This document shows positions 46,663 through 61,145 of a DNA stretch of 64,000 nt, piece by piece. The stretch is taken from contig CM082588.2 in the NCBI GenBank assembly GCA_040954595.2, forward strand, positions 6,262,001-6,326,000. The letters are read 5' to 3'. The translations under genes and the position numbers were made by a program. The notes beneath the pieces were generated by a model that was not told the DNA's origin, ran no database searches, and saw only the letters and a list, made by a program, of their open reading frames with translations. The stretch comes from Balanoglossus misakiensis (Eukaryota > Hemichordata). Numbering within the stretch: position 1 is the first letter of the stretch; every line of letters begins with the position of its first letter.

Positions 46663-48052
46663 CTGAGCTGGGTCAGCCTTAGAACCGCCAGAGGGATTTC
46701 TATTCAGGATCTCCCCTATTTGCATGCCTGCAACGTCAGGATACTGAAATATGTTCAAGTACCACCGCTAAATCACATTTTAAATGGCTTGAAACACACT
46801 GATCGTATTTCCGTCACCATCTGCCAACCACCTGTTGCTGCAACTGAGCTGAGATTAACTCGTCTGACAGGAAATGTCACTTTCTTTAAAATTCAACTTC
46901 TCTTTTTCTCAAGCTCTTTCTGTTGACTGTATTTCAATCACAAGTATGTCACTTTTTCACGCGAATGGAAACAGGCTACGGTATTAAAACATTTTGAATT
47001 TACCATCAAGAATCTTATTCTCTGTGGGCCTCTCTCGCATTACATCAAAGTCTAACCTTCCTACGCATCATCCATCTACCCTATTTTACCCTACAATGCC
47101 TTTTTTCTCTCCTTTCACACCTATAACGCGATTACGTTTCCATCCACTCTTCTGGTAAAGTGATGAAAGCAAGCTTTGCTGCAGGGCGAAAGGGTACCAT
47201 TATAAAATTACATTCTTGGCATGATCGAACATTTCTCTTAAATTACTCCAAGACCACATGCATCCATTTAAAAACTTTCTTGCACACGTCTGCAGAAAAA
47301 AACTCTTCCTCATGACAAATTAGACTCTATGAAACAGTTTACACAATTTATGGCAACTATTATCGAAACAAGAAGTTGCAACATCAATCTTCTAGTTTTA
47401 CTTCATGTATTTTACACTAAAGCACACGGCAACCTGCATACAACTTGCAATCTATCATTATTTGTAATTTCAAGCTTGTAGTTTACATCTTAAATGACAG
47501 GGCTATTTGTTGGGCATTATTGTTTTAAAATTTCATCAGCTTAATTACTGTTCACCCTCTGAAACATGTCCGTTTTTATTGATGACACATCAGGTGCACC
47601 TGACAACCCCATGACTTAGCAATAAATCATGTTATCATAAAGCCAGGCTTGTTAAGTTCGGCCTTGGTGCTTACCAGTGTGTGAACTGACCTGAACTAAC
47701 ACTCGTGCTGTATACTCCAGGTACTGGTAGTTTAGGGGCCTTGACTTTTACAACCCAACGCAAAATACTGAAAATTTAATTCACTTATTAGATGTCAAGG
47801 GCTCATTTTTTTGTCGCCATCAAAAATGGAATAAGATGATATACATTTTTGTTCTACAAGTTTAGATTTGCACTGGGCAGAGTGGGTCGGGCAATATGTC
47901 AGTCAACTTGTGGTCACCATTAACAGAGGGTTGTGCAGTCATGTATTACTATAGTGACAGAAATAAATTCCACACCATTGCATTGTGTTGGTTTTATAGC
48001 CTACACTCTTGCTTAATGGTGGAGGCTTTGTGAATCATTTATAGAAGGCAAT

Positions 48053-48137
48053 TTTCTTTCTTTCTTTCTTTCATTCATTCATTCATTCATTCATTCATTC
48101 ATTCATTCATTCATTCATTCATTCATTCATTCATTCA
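48053..48137. repeat. (TTTC)n(ATTC)n microsatellite
   Basis: About five TTTC units pass into sixteen uninterrupted ATTC units. Confidence 0.98.
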
Positions 48138-50638
48138 AAGAAGTTGAAGTACATGTATCTGAAACTCGGACGTTTCTTCCAGCAATTGATATCTGTCAAT
48201 AAACTTTATTTGTCTCTTCATGAAACTCTACTTTTAAAATTGAATCCCATTTTGTGGACAGCCAGTACATGTTTTATTTGTCAGGCCAATACAAATGTAC
48301 CTCCACATGTTTGAATTAGCTGAGTGTAAATAGCATCACCAGCACTCAACATCAACTAAAGCCACCAGACATACTTGAATCAGTCTCTCACTGACGACCA
48401 ATAGAACTCTGATATTTCACCAAACTGAAAAGAGCCAACATACACACAGCTCAAACATTCAATAATGTCAAGAGGTTTGTACTATTAATGTACAACGTGC
48501 TTGACATATATCCATGCAGGATATAACACACACACAGATAAGAACCTTTTATTTCTTTGATAAAAGTCTATCTCGAGTGCTACAGGTGGACGTGTATTGG
48601 GCTCTCCCCTTGTCAAACACTGCATAGTTTGATGATGAATGTGATCGTAAATAAATACAGGTATACCACTTCACAAGTGTTTGACCTATTTTTTTAAACC
48701 CCTGAAGGTCAGGGACATAACTGATAGCATGAAAAGTGCCACCAGTTAAGAACTATTGTTAGAGACTTTATCTTTATCAGGCTGAACTCAGCTGTTAAGT
48801 AATCGCTTGACACAGCTTAAGTCTTCTCAGGCAATCTACACATAAACGCTTCCACCAATTGCTTCCACATTATTCAACTCCAGACAGCACAGAGACAGAT
48901 ATTTAATTGATGTTAATAAGATCAATTTGTGTTATCTATTCCCATCATGACTAGTCAACATACAGGTGTATGCACTTATAATATAAACAACAGTTACTGC
49001 AAGTCTTCTCACACTGTTGATAAGCAACAAAATTAATAGAACAGATTATTTCTGTAAAATATCGAAATTGCACCATCTGGCAAGCTACAGGTCTTTTTCT
49101 CATTATCTGTATGTCAGTTGTCACATATGAATTGCTTGCATTTTAATGTTCAAAACAGTGAATCTGTTTATCAGATTAATGTGAACTTTCAAGTACCATA
49201 GTATCACAACTTTTCTTTTTATTTGACATTTTTAGTGATAATCTTCGTTCAGAAAGTGGATGGAACAGATTTAGATCCACCTTTGCACTGAACACGATTG
49301 CGCACGGTCATAAGTAGTAATTAGTCCCCCATAATGAGAGAAACAGGAGTGAAAAGGCAAAGGCTAGGATCATGATTGAGTACTGCTGTGAAGTTCCTTA
49401 CACAATATATGAATCTGTTGGGAAATCCTCGGGACTACATTTAGCCACTTGGGAACACATTCACAAACAACTGAAACCGAAGGAATATGTTCCAACTGCA
49501 ACACCTCACTGATAGTTCAGACAGTCAAATCAAATTGAATATTCTCATAGAAAATTAAGCAATAACTCTTTTTAATTCTTTTAAATTAATTCAGACCTGA
49601 AATTATCAATGAAAATTAAATTACTGAATCATGTAATGCATTATTCACTTTAGATGGCATAAACTACCAGCTTTGATAGTTATAAATCTTAATTGAACTT
49701 TGACCCTACAAAGATGTCTGACATCAGATTACTGATGGCCTAGACAAAATTACATCTGAAGTAAACATTACCATGGTGATCTTCCTGAGTCGTCCTCAGG
49801 TTTCAACCAGGTGGGTATACAGAATTTACAAGTCATGAGTATTTTATTACTGCCTCCGTCGGCGGCCTCAACATTTCCGTACGTGCCACACACATATTCA
49901 AAACACTCCTATTTGTTAGATACAGACAATTATTTCTAATACATCTTCATAAAGGCACATAAAATATGAAACACGCCACCTCAGCTAACATTCATTATTG
50001 GCATTCTTGTACAAGCCCTGCTGAAATAACTCATGAATATTTAAATTTTATGTAAATTTGTAATATAGTAGTAGATGGCTAAGATGTCTATTTCCTGTCA
50101 AGAGCCTAGGGTGTCAATACTTGATGAAATTACTTCCTGAACTGCTTGTATTCTGCCAAGGAGATTTGAAACATTTATTTTGTTCTACAGACAGGCACAA
50201 AAAGCTAGTATTAATCAGAAGTGTGTACTTCATTCCCCGGAGGTTTTAAACTCCCACTCCCTGCCTTCTCTATTAGCATTGTGCATCCGGCTTACTGTCA
50301 CTGGGTATAAAAACACGCCTTTGAGGTATACAAGAACGTCCTCCAAAATGGCTAATTCTTCTCTGTCTTGTGCAGGAACCGAACAGTATAAAAAACAGGA
50401 TGTAAAAGCACCTCTTGTCTTTTGAATAATAATGAACATCAAGCACATCTGTATAATTTTGCTAACTGTTGCTACTCCTCTCTCCCCTCTCCGAAAAAAA
50501 TAATCAGTGGTTCATTTTCCTGGCCATCATATTCCCCATCGTGCTTTCATATATACAGCAAACAATATGACTACACAAATGCAAAATCATGATGATAATG
50601 CCATAAATAAAATAATAATAAAGTATTGGCAAGATAAT
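48138..50638. other. 2.5 kb with no recognised gene
   Basis: AT-rich; a DR1 motif on the minus strand (TGAACTTTGACCC, 49694-49706) is the only item noted. Confidence 0.6.
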
Positions 50639-50690
50639 CATCATCACCACTATAATTATCATCACCATCACATCAACATCATCATCATCA
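50639..50690. repeat. imperfect ATC/ACC microsatellite
   Basis: Runs of ATC and ACC triplets interrupted by AT-rich units; produces His- or Ile-rich spurious frames. Confidence 0.85.
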
Positions 50691-50807
50691 TCAACATAAA
50701 ACACATGCACATATGCAACACCCACAACAAAATGTAACCTTTCATCACCCTACTGCATAATTTAACTTGTAACAACAACAGTACCCATGCCCCTAACCCT
50801 TTTCCAG

Positions 50808-50932
50808 ACTTGTCAGGATTGACGAATGACAAATCATTCTTCCCGGATGACATGGTCCAGTTCATGCGGATTGCACGGCAGTTACACAGTCGGCCCGACG
50901 CCAGACACAGAGCAACCCTGTCGAGAATGTAA
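50808..50932 (+). CDS. possible terminal coding exon, product unknown
   Basis: After a good acceptor (CCCTTTTCCAG) the frame with two leading bases reads LSGLTNDKSFFPDDMVQFMR then IARQLHSRPDARHRATLSRM and stops (TAA). The composition (mixed charged and hydrophobic residues, G/C-rich third positions, CpG-rich) looks coding while both flanks are AT-rich. AATAAA follows at 50986-50991, as for a last exon. I do not recognise the family and found no upstream exon to join to it. The minus strand is also open here, so a minus-strand exon is not excluded. Confidence 0.3.
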
Positions 50933-50985
50933 TCACTCGGCCTACGAAGATTTTTCAGCTTGGCTACCTGAGGCAATTGAGCTTG

Positions 50986-50991
50986 AATAAA
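50986..50991 (+). terminator. possible polyadenylation signal
   Basis: AATAAA 54 bases after the stop of the possible terminal exon at 50808-50932. The hexamer is frequent in AT-rich DNA, so it counts only with that exon. Confidence 0.2.
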
Positions 50992-51006
50992 TGGTGTTTT
51001 CTGCAT

Positions 51007-54000
51007 TAAATGATAATTTAAACCCTGACAGAATCAACGCAGGAGTTTTCAGACTTTGCATGGATTCCTCGTTCTCTGTGCAATAAAGTGTGCTGTGGGG
51101 GGAATTCACTTTCAATATGGCTTCCAGTTATTGGAACATAACACCTCACTTAGCTACTTTTGAAGAATTAAATGCAAATGACATTTCACCATCAGCAGGT
51201 CGAACCATCCATTTAAATGAGTCGATTCTTCTATTCAAATATACTCCTTTGCATAATTGGATGATTTGCAATGTTCCAATCTCTAGTTACCGGGTAGTTT
51301 TCGCAAGATTTCATTTAGATGTGCGAGTATCTCTTCAGACGTCCATTCTTGTGAGGAAACAAACTCAAGAATCTGTCAAAAACTGCTGCAAATCATTACA
51401 AAATCACTACAAAAACTTCATAAGAGTGAGAGAATTCAGTCAGTAAATTATGGCGAAGGGATATTTTTGACTCAACTACAAATTAACCTTGACACTTCGA
51501 TGTGCATCCGTTGAATTTCAAGGTCCATCAACATTCATTTATGGACTTTGACTTAAAATGCTGCAGATAACCAAAACTGCACTTACTCCGCCAACAGACA
51601 TTATCAAGATCCGTCTTCACACAGCCTTTCAACATCATTCACTTCATACATTATGCACTCATCTCAATAAGCATTTTCAAGAGTCAAGGGTAGCTTTTGA
51701 AAAGCACATTTTGTATTCCATGAATTTCTGCTGCAGGGAAATTAGTTTGCTGAAGATCCTTCACATTTCTTGAAACAATTATGCGCTTAACCTTCAACCC
51801 TAATCACTTTTTGTCATTTGCATTATGAAAACAGATTCCCTGATTAAGACTGAACCTAAACTGTGACCATAATTGCCAGTTTTATCGACGTTTTGAGTTT
51901 GCAGGGAGAAACTAGGCGTTTTTGACGCCAAATAACAATTCACATCCAATGAAGCACCGCAAAAACGGTAACATCACCCACAAAATGATTTCGCCTTTAT
52001 TTTTCATGTCCCATGTGGAACAGTCTCAGTCCCAGAGCTTGGAAAATTAGCATGGCTGACTGCTCTTTATCTTTAATGGTTTGATTTGATCAGTAAATAA
52101 ATCAGCAGACATGCTGCCTTCTCTGTCTGTGGTAAATTATATTATCTTCTGTACTATTTACACCGTGAACAGTTTAAGAACACTTTATGCGAGACTTTTG
52201 TTTGCAAACAAAATACACGTCAGTGTGTCTTGCAATAACTATCAATCAAGAACTTCTCTCCTTTGAAGGAATGTGGATGTATACCTTGTCTATTTTTTAG
52301 ACATATCAGAGACAAACTGCCACAAAAGGCTTGCAAAAATGAAGAATAGTATGTAAAAACCACTTGAACTTACAGTAACATCAGATTTCCGCTCCTGTCA
52401 TGCCTGTAACTATACTTTCTTCCGATTCTACTCCCCCCAAAGCATAGTGCATGACGCCCTGCTGGAAAGTTCAGGTGTTCACCCAAGTATCTCTCTATCC
52501 CAAATTTCATTCTGTAAAATTTCCTGACTGCCAAGAGCTAGTATTAAGCAAGGGGATAATACTCACTTGACAACTTTGTCCCGGACATGTTTGAACTTCT
52601 AATGTACAGATTACCGATAATTCCCGGCCAAAATCATTTTTTTACACAGACGAAAACCACTTGGTTCTTGTCGCTTTATATTTATTACATCCTGTGTTCC
52701 AACCTGTTCCCCCAAAAGGTTCAAATTTACATGACAAAGACCGTGACCTGAATTCTTTTGCACGGTTTACTTTTTGTGAAGAGACCGCATTCTCGGCGTC
52801 TAAGTCGCATTTAATTAAAATTTTTCTGGCTGAAATGAAACAGACTTGCGTTCACACTTTTCTCAACAAGTGTATTTAGTTCCATTTGAAGATTCAATTG
52901 CGATTCACTGCGACCGACAAGAAACTGTGACTTGATATTGGTGCATGTAGACGGATTTGTGAAAGTTGTCACCGGATATTAGTTTGACGTTTACATGTCT
53001 CTTCCGACACTGTGCGTCTCTGTATCCTAAACCAATCTCTACACGTTCTCCAAAGATGCATGTACACTGAACTCAGATTTTGTTTTAATATAAACAGTCG
53101 CTACTAGTCTAGATCACTTTATTTGGCAGCCATGTTTGCAGCCAAATATTGTATGATACACCAAATTACATTAAAATTACATAAATTCTCACATCAAATA
53201 AATAAAATTGGATAATGTTTGTTGAAGTTACCAAAAAGATTGTCCAATTTTGCAACATTTTCGAACAAAACGATCTGAACAGGTGAATGGAAACCAGTGT
53301 GGTCGAATCACTCTCACAAAAATCTGCTCACTCTGAAACCCAGCATTCCAAATATTGATACTCAAGAATAAAACCCTTCTTTATCCCAAAAATCAACTCC
53401 TTCAGCCAAACAAAACAGCATTCCGCAATGCCAAACCGGTGCTCACGGGGCGCATATATTACTCCTGGTTTCGGCATGCATTCCAAACAACAGGTATGTG
53501 TGGACAAACTATATTGACATCACTCCTTGGACAAACACACTCACGTCACACACAAACACTGCAATGTCACACAAAACCCTGACTTTGCTCAATCGGGGAC
53601 TGTTTACTGTTTTGATTTGAATGTGACTTTATCTAAACATTTTTCACCTGGTTTTTTATCATTTCTCCAATAAACACCTGATAATAAAAAAACAATACAA
53701 TTAACATTCACACTGAAATATGAAAAGGTCGTAATAGAATGAAATAATAGTACAGTATATACCAGAATTTGAATGACTTATCTGTTTTTGAAAGATATTT
53801 CATATTTTTGAGCAGTCTCTGTTAATTACCGTCCATGTGACATGTTTGATCAAATACTCCCATGATTTGCTGTATGCTAAAAGTACATGATGATGCATGT
53901 TTCAATCTGAAATAAATCCAGACATTTTCATTTCTATTTTGCTGTTATACATACAGGTGTTGTCAATGTTATTGATGTATACATGTACTATTTCTGCTTA

Positions 54001-54966
54001 TACTTCCTGGCTAGCTCTTTGCAATCGGCTAGGGACTCGGCAGCATGGCTCTAATAGCATTACAAACCAGTGAGGCTCATACACATCAACCTGTAGATAT
54101 CTAATGCTTTTATTCAGCGCTAAGGGAAAATCACACTAGCAAACGTAATACAGAAGCTCTTTCACTACAGTTGCAGTGAGAATACATCATTGTATTCTCC
54201 ATCGCCCGAGGGCCACTTTGGGGCTGAAACACCGTCAAGACTGTTACGCACAGAACAGTTCCAATTATGCTCGCATGCTCGAGGGGAAACACACGCTCAA
54301 TGGTGAAGCATTAAGGTGCGCATCTTCGGCGATGATTATTCCCGTGTTTCGCCCTCTGACATCACAATCAGGGCCTTTGGAGGATTCGAGTCGAACATTA
54401 TCCATTTGAATGTTCAGCCGCAGAGGAAGGAAACTGTATACATGCAGTGGAGCTCTCAGAGCAAATATTAAAAAAGATCAGACTTCAAGCAAAATTTCTG
54501 ACAACACCGCTGTGAATAAACATAGCATATTGAATGTTTATCACTAGCTACATCGTCTCAAGTGTTATCTCAGGAGAGAGTGAATTATCATCATTGGATT
54601 ACACTGATAACAATGCTGTACACACACATGAATAAGTTGTAATCTTCAGCTAACTATATACTACAATTTAGTACAAAACAGTGCGACGTAAATCATGACC
54701 AACTTCTTTCAAACTTGACAGGTGTATCTCACGTTTAAATTCTAATCTGCTGTAAACTCCCAATTGGAAACTGTCTCGCTATTCCCATCAGGAGGACAGA
54801 GATGAATAAGATTGTCAGCTGTCTGTCAAAATACATCTTGGAGAAAATTCAATTTTCTAGGAGAATAAATGTGTTAAATATTTTATATCATATTGCTTGG
54901 AACCATTCTGAATAATTAATGGAGGATCTGAATCCTTCTTGGGCTTTGCTTTTAATAAATGAAGGA

Positions 54967-54969
<3 letters not shown>
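51007..54969. other. 4 kb with no recognised gene
   Basis: Mostly AT-rich. A CpG-richer stretch at 54190-54400 is open on the plus strand (77 codons) without recognisable similarity. Confidence 0.6.

Positions 54970-55056
<87 letters not shown>
54970..55056. repeat. (ATC)29 microsatellite
   Basis: An uninterrupted run of about 29 ATC triplets. It yields long Ser, Met and Asp homopolymer frames, which are artefacts of the repeat. Confidence 0.98.
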
Positions 55057-55057
<1 letters not shown>

Positions 55058-58000
55058 CCAATAACAAGTCCACAGTTACAGCAGCAAGGCAATAACACCC
55101 ACACAAACACAACTAGCATGAAACTCATCCAAGAACACCTTGAAAATCTGCAGCTGCTTATTAAAATTCCCAAATCCCCCTGAACATCAGTCAAGTTCTA
55201 TATAGATGAGAACAGGAAGTGAAAGCATCTTCATCATCTTCAATTCCCTAATCTGACTGATGATTTAATGAACAAGCAAACTGGAACAACCTTTCCTGAT
55301 GTTACACAGTCATTCTGTCAATTCTCAAAGACAGCACACCTGTGTTTAGAACTTCAGAGAGCTAAGATGAGAGAGATGATATCCACCCGGGGTATACTTA
55401 AATTGACATCATCTCGGCTCACATCCAGCTGCACATTTTATATGTTCATGGAGCTCCCTGGTGGCCATGTTAACTATACAGCTGTACTCTACAGAACATG
55501 TCTGAACGTATTAATGTTCATGTTAATCATCTAAGATTAGCAGATACATTTTCTGACAAATTGAAAAGAAATTCAGCTGAAATATTCATGGCAAAAACAA
55601 CCAATAGGCCAGGCCATAAATGTGACAATTTCTACATCTCCACAGCTATAATGCAACACTGTTTATCATTCTCCTTGAAACGCTTTTAACCACTGGCATT
55701 TTAATTGCGAAAATTCATCAAAATATTATATAGACACATCAATGTTGTGTAATTCTGCAAGTTATTCTCAACATTCTAAGAATGCTGATATATCATGTGG
55801 ACAAGATTTAACGACTTGTCAGAGAAAGCACACACACCTACAGCCGCAGTTTTATGACCAATCATTTTATATGGACGCTACTCCCAAGAAGTGTCCAAAA
55901 TTGATGATGGAAATTGGAGGATGAAATGGAATACGCAACTTTTAGGAGATGGGAGAGTTATCTGATAGTAAAATTTACATCCGGCTTTGAAATTTTATTG
56001 CTAGGGGCAAAATCCCATCACAGACAACTATCAAGGTGATTTCATTTTTTTATCTCATCGTACAACCAATGTTTGTCGGCTCTGATAAAACATTTGTCTG
56101 CGACCTACCCTAATTTTTCTCCAAATAACATATGCCCTCTACAGTCAACAACAGTAGTATCACATGACCAGACTATTCTATGCTGTATATTGATCAGTTA
56201 AACCATGCTGACACCAACTTCACACAAGAACCAAAATCCAAAATGGCACCTGTGACTTCCTACAGTCAGATCATCAAGAAACACGTTTCTTTATCAATGG
56301 CCTAAGAGTATTAAATTGAGTAATCAGGTTTGACTGTTCCACTAGAAGACGATTTAGTTCCAATCTCGTCTTAATAGATCTCCATCTATTTTAAGAACTG
56401 TCCCCGAGACTTCAGTCTATTAGATTTAGATTGATGTGTTTACAACATTTAGTCCTCTGCCCGTGTCGATAGAATATTCCAATCACTTTTTTTCTATCGT
56501 GTCGTCGACATTATCTCTAAATCATATTGCCACAGACACGTGTATATCCCGAGGGTTATAAGGTCTAGATGGAAATCATCAAATAACAATTTCTACTTTA
56601 TCTTCTCTGTTCAAGGATTAAACTTTCCGCCATATTATCAAGTCCATGCTGTGATGATTTTGATACCATATTTCATCTTGTTACAAACATATTTACCTCA
56701 TTTCATCATAAATTTCTCATTGACAATATCTTGGTGTGAATATTTCACTCCATTATAAATGATGTATTCATTTTTCTTTTAAATACTGGTCCATTTGGAA
56801 TTTACAGGACATCCATAGAAGAGTACTGTAGTGTGTACAATACAGTATCAGTTAGCACACACAACTTTTCAGCCTCTAAAGGAGGCAATGGACTACAAAA
56901 TGCCACATTGCAAGCAGTTAAGCATCAGTGATCATTATAGAAACTAGTACACTGCAATGTACGACTTTGCACAATGCAGTTATTAATATAATACTATGGA
57001 AAGACTGTATATGTACGATCCATCGCTAGTATTCATAAAGGTTTAAAGACATACGCAGAATCTAAATAATCCTGAAAGTATAAAATTTTGTCAAAGAAAT
57101 CCAATTTTGATATACCCATAAGGGGAACAAGATATAAGAGATCATCGTCATGGCATTTATCAGGAGTCACAGCGAACAAAAAGTCAGTAATGGGGTCACG
57201 GTGATTTGAAACCAGGAGATCTTCCGACTTTCAAAAATCAATACACGTCTGACATCTTTCAACTTTTGATTTCTTTGCCTTGCCGCTAACTACAAAAAAA
57301 AAGAAAATGTCTTGCATGTATGGATTTTACAGTGAAAGTTTTAATATTTAAATTGTAAGTCCTAGAAGACATACTGGTACACTGCATCAGTCTTTGCAAT
57401 AATTGGCAATATTAATTGCAAATTTTGAATTTTAATTTCAATTTTAGATTTTCTGTAGCTTCATAGTAACAGTGATTGGCATAGGTGACGGCGTTCATGA
57501 GTTTCAGACAATTTTGCGTCGGTTTACTCAGACATATCGCCCAGGGTAATAGCCACCATGGGGGGAAATTCATTAACGAAATGGAGATCTCGTATCGATA
57601 GAGTGATAATGTACTAGCTGCCAAGGAGTGATGCATTGCAGGTTTGTGTCCGTCTGGTAAATTGGCTCCCATATATCGAGATGCGTCTGAGTACCATCTA
57701 GAATAGTGAAATTTTCAATTTTGCCAAATGGAAATCACCATTTTTTCATTTTTTGACAAACACAAGAACAAACCTTAATGTCTGAATCATTCAAGCATAT
57801 GCCTAAAAAAATAAATTCTCAGGGCCTATGACTATAGGTGATTCCAATGAATTCATTACATAATATCAGAAATTAGTCTCTCATTTATGACAATGGCATA
57901 AAAAAAACTAATTAATTACCTCAATTACCTAAGATTAACAAACCGTACACCTACATACTTGAATACAATAGCCAAGAATCTCATTACTGTCAGTTAAAAC

Positions 58001-60840
58001 AAGCTGGCATTCCCCTCTGCATACTAAACTCAGTTCCCTGCGGCGAAAACTAAACCAAAACACTTTGGAAACCATGATTGACAATCTTGACACACATGTA
58101 CGTAATTATTTTATCCCTGTCAATACGTAAATCAGTCCACATTGAGTTATGAAAATGATAGAATGAAAATTTGCATTCCGTGGTATTTCATCAGCATGAC
58201 GAAATGGTCTACGGGGAAAAATCTTCGGAAATATATGCGGCAATGCCTCCATAATGATGTTTCTGCATCGAGCGTTGTTTGCTTCAATTCTTCAGTGCGG
58301 TTGAAGTTGAATTCGAATCTAATTTCCTCGGTAATCCAATTAAAACCCAAGCTCATTCTCCAGACACAATACGATCTCGTACGGCGATACGCAACTGATG
58401 AGGGACACACGGACGTGCTCACAGAAATATCAATCTAATTTCGACAGTCCGAGGCTCACAGTCATTAGTTTTATAGGTGGCTGGCTCATTTCGATGCATT
58501 GGATTGGCTGTTGCCATGGTGTTTATACGCATCATGTCGGCAGTAAAATGCATCCAAGAGGTCATGACCTTTTCTGCATTCACAAAAATGGCCGATGTGT
58601 CGCACTTGTCAACGAATTTCTGGTGCAACTTGAATTCAACGGTGTTCCCATAATGCAACGTCAACTATATTTCCATGGCGACTCTAACAGGTTGCTGAAA
58701 TTTTCATGATACACCTTTGAAACAAAAGATACAAATTTCAGAAAACTTAAATAGCCTCAATCACTTCGAGGTTCTTACAAACAGAAACAGACCAGTGCAT
58801 TTTATTTCTTAAGTTTCTTTGTAGTAATTAACACAATCTCTGGAGTGGTCAGTTGAATTCGGAGCACTTCATTCTAATGTTCAACAAATTAATGGTAAAT
58901 CTTGGAATTCTAAAGAAACATTCACAATTCACTTCTTGACGCAATTGTTCATCCAATCCATTATGCTACAAAAACCAGTTTCTCTAATTCAATTGTCTCT
59001 AGGTCAATTTCCCTGAAGCTTTGAAATCAGGTAATTGTCTTTGTTGACCAACTTGTGACCATCTCGCCCCAGTATGGTGCTAGTACGGCCAGGAAATTCA
59101 AACGGACAATGGTCAGCAGTTGTGTGCATCCTCTGCATAAAACATTGAATATGTCACACTCATGATGTTTTTGTACCGGTACAATTATAGAGTATTTGAA
59201 CGTACGGCCCAAATCAGAGGTGACAATATTTGCAAAGATCACCAAGGAACAAAGGGCCAACTCTCCAACGTAACATGTGATTGCCAGCTATTGTTACCAA
59301 TCCACAGTAGCCATTCTGATCTGTACTCTTAACAACAGAACAAAGCCCGAGAGAATGAAGTCATTGTTATGCCAGTGAACCGGCGTGTCAGTGGACGATA
59401 CCAGATACGGCTTCTCGTGGACGCCCCACTTAACGGCCGGTGTTTCTTTTAGTTTGGGACAATTAAAATATGGATACAAGAAAGCAGCCATAATGAAGTG
59501 CTGTGCATATGTACACGTACATGCAGAGTTTTAAGAAAATCTAAACAGAAAAAAATGAAAATCATCTCTTAAAGAATTAATAGGGGCTATAAAGAAATTT
59601 TGCAATTAGAAAATACATTTGAAGACACCATATAAGGTTGATGAGCAGAAGATTAGAAAACAAAATGGCATGTTTTCGAAAAACCTGCAATTCAATATAT
59701 AATTGAGAAATGCAATTATCATGGTCAAGGATAGTATTGTTGACAATAACAAGCATACCTGTAATTAATCCATTTACAAATGGGCAAAAGGTCAATGTCT
59801 TGGTGAACTATAATTTTGCATCAAAATAGCTGATGACGTGTTTGTTATAAAATAAACTTGGAAAGACCGATCAAAATTCAACGGTGCTAAGGTGATTTTC
59901 ATTTTGGCAATATTGTTTCTAAATGTGACATCAAAAGCAAAATTGTTCAATGGTTCATCTAGAACTCAACGCACTCTCTCATCGCTGGGGGGATTGAAAA
60001 TCTTATTCAGAGTACAAGATGGGTGGAAAAGCTCAGACGAGTCCGTCAGGCACAGGGCTCTAACAGAAGACACCAACTCATATTTAATGTGTATGGATTT
60101 CCAGAGAAAACAGATTGTATATCTCCTGATTCATAGCAGGGATGTTGCGTGCAATTCGCCGATCTGCACAGACCGTACAAACATACGATGATGCGATCAT
60201 TTCGTGCATAAATCATGTCAATCTCCAGCAGCTGAAACATGCACGATAGATTAAACTGTCAACAGTGAAACCACAAAAGATGAATTACGTATACACAGCA
60301 AGATTTTTTATCTCTTTGTACTTTTCAATGACTGAGTCAGGATTTACGTTCAAAAAGTACATCTGTGGGGTCGCGTCGTATGTTACCAACAATACTGAAA
60401 TACACCAGAGACTCATTCTGCATGCAATCAACTGTGAATATTGGATCGCTCTTTATGCAGCAATTTTCGAAGCATTATTTTCTCTTTATATATATATATC
60501 ATTTCTAAATACTTAATTTCCCTGTTTTGGCCATATACAAAACACCAATTCAGACTTTTCACAAATAAACAGGTGCCTCAGCCACTGTTGCAATGGTTCG
60601 TAAAAATACATCAAAGCATCCTCTGTGACTAAACTCGCAAATCATCATCTCCCAGGCACATTTCAAAATCTCTTTACAGCGAAAACACTCCTCGCATGAA
60701 CGACTTCACGAATAGCCAGTTTCCCCTCAAATTACACTTTCATCGTAGTATATATTCAGGGCAGTGTAAACTTTTCCTGTAATCTTTTTTTTCTCCCCGG
60801 CGATATTACTAAGATGACGCCTGTCCCCTCCCAGTTAACC

Positions 60841-60853
60841 TGACCTCTGACCT
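60841..60853 (-). promoter_or_regulatory. DR1 nuclear-receptor motif
   Basis: TGACCTCTGACCT on the plus strand, an exact DR1 on the minus strand. Confidence 0.35.
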
Positions 60854-61125
60854 CTGTCATTTTCCTTTGCCTTCTTAATAAAAAGATGTGCCTCCAAATG
60901 CAAAGCCTGTTACTTAGCAACAGACACTTCCCATTTGATGACCAATGATGGATGAGGAAAAAAATCATTTTTTAATCGCTGCACCGCGTGCTTGGGGTTG
61001 CCTTCATAAAAGAGAAAATGTCACTGTCACTTAAGAGATATTGCTTCAAACGGGAAAACAGGAATGCCGCGTGATGATACCTTGCATTTTAAATCTTTAA
61101 TAGCTTCCAGGAATAACCTTTGACA

Positions 61126-61145
61126 TGACCTATGACCTACGACCT
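61126..61145 (-). promoter_or_regulatory. triple nuclear-receptor half-site (DR1-DR1)
   Basis: TGACCT A TGACCT A CGACCT on the plus strand: three half-sites spaced by one base, 270 bp from another DR1. Confidence 0.4.

Larger units (their letters stand above)
41844..48052. other. 6.2 kb with no recognised gene
   Basis: Contains an inverted repeat at 43614-43713, a triple half-site at 46643 and a minus-strand open frame (44880-45215) discussed in the findings. No gene identified. Confidence 0.6.

Noticed and set aside
54888-55194. Frames with about 29 Ser, Met or Asp residues in a row
   Set aside because: All three are translations of the (ATC)29 microsatellite; flanks show no coding signal.
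58142-58709. Overlapping 80-100 codon frames on both strands
   Set aside because: No family resemblance, weak splice sites and composition like the surrounding AT-rich DNA.
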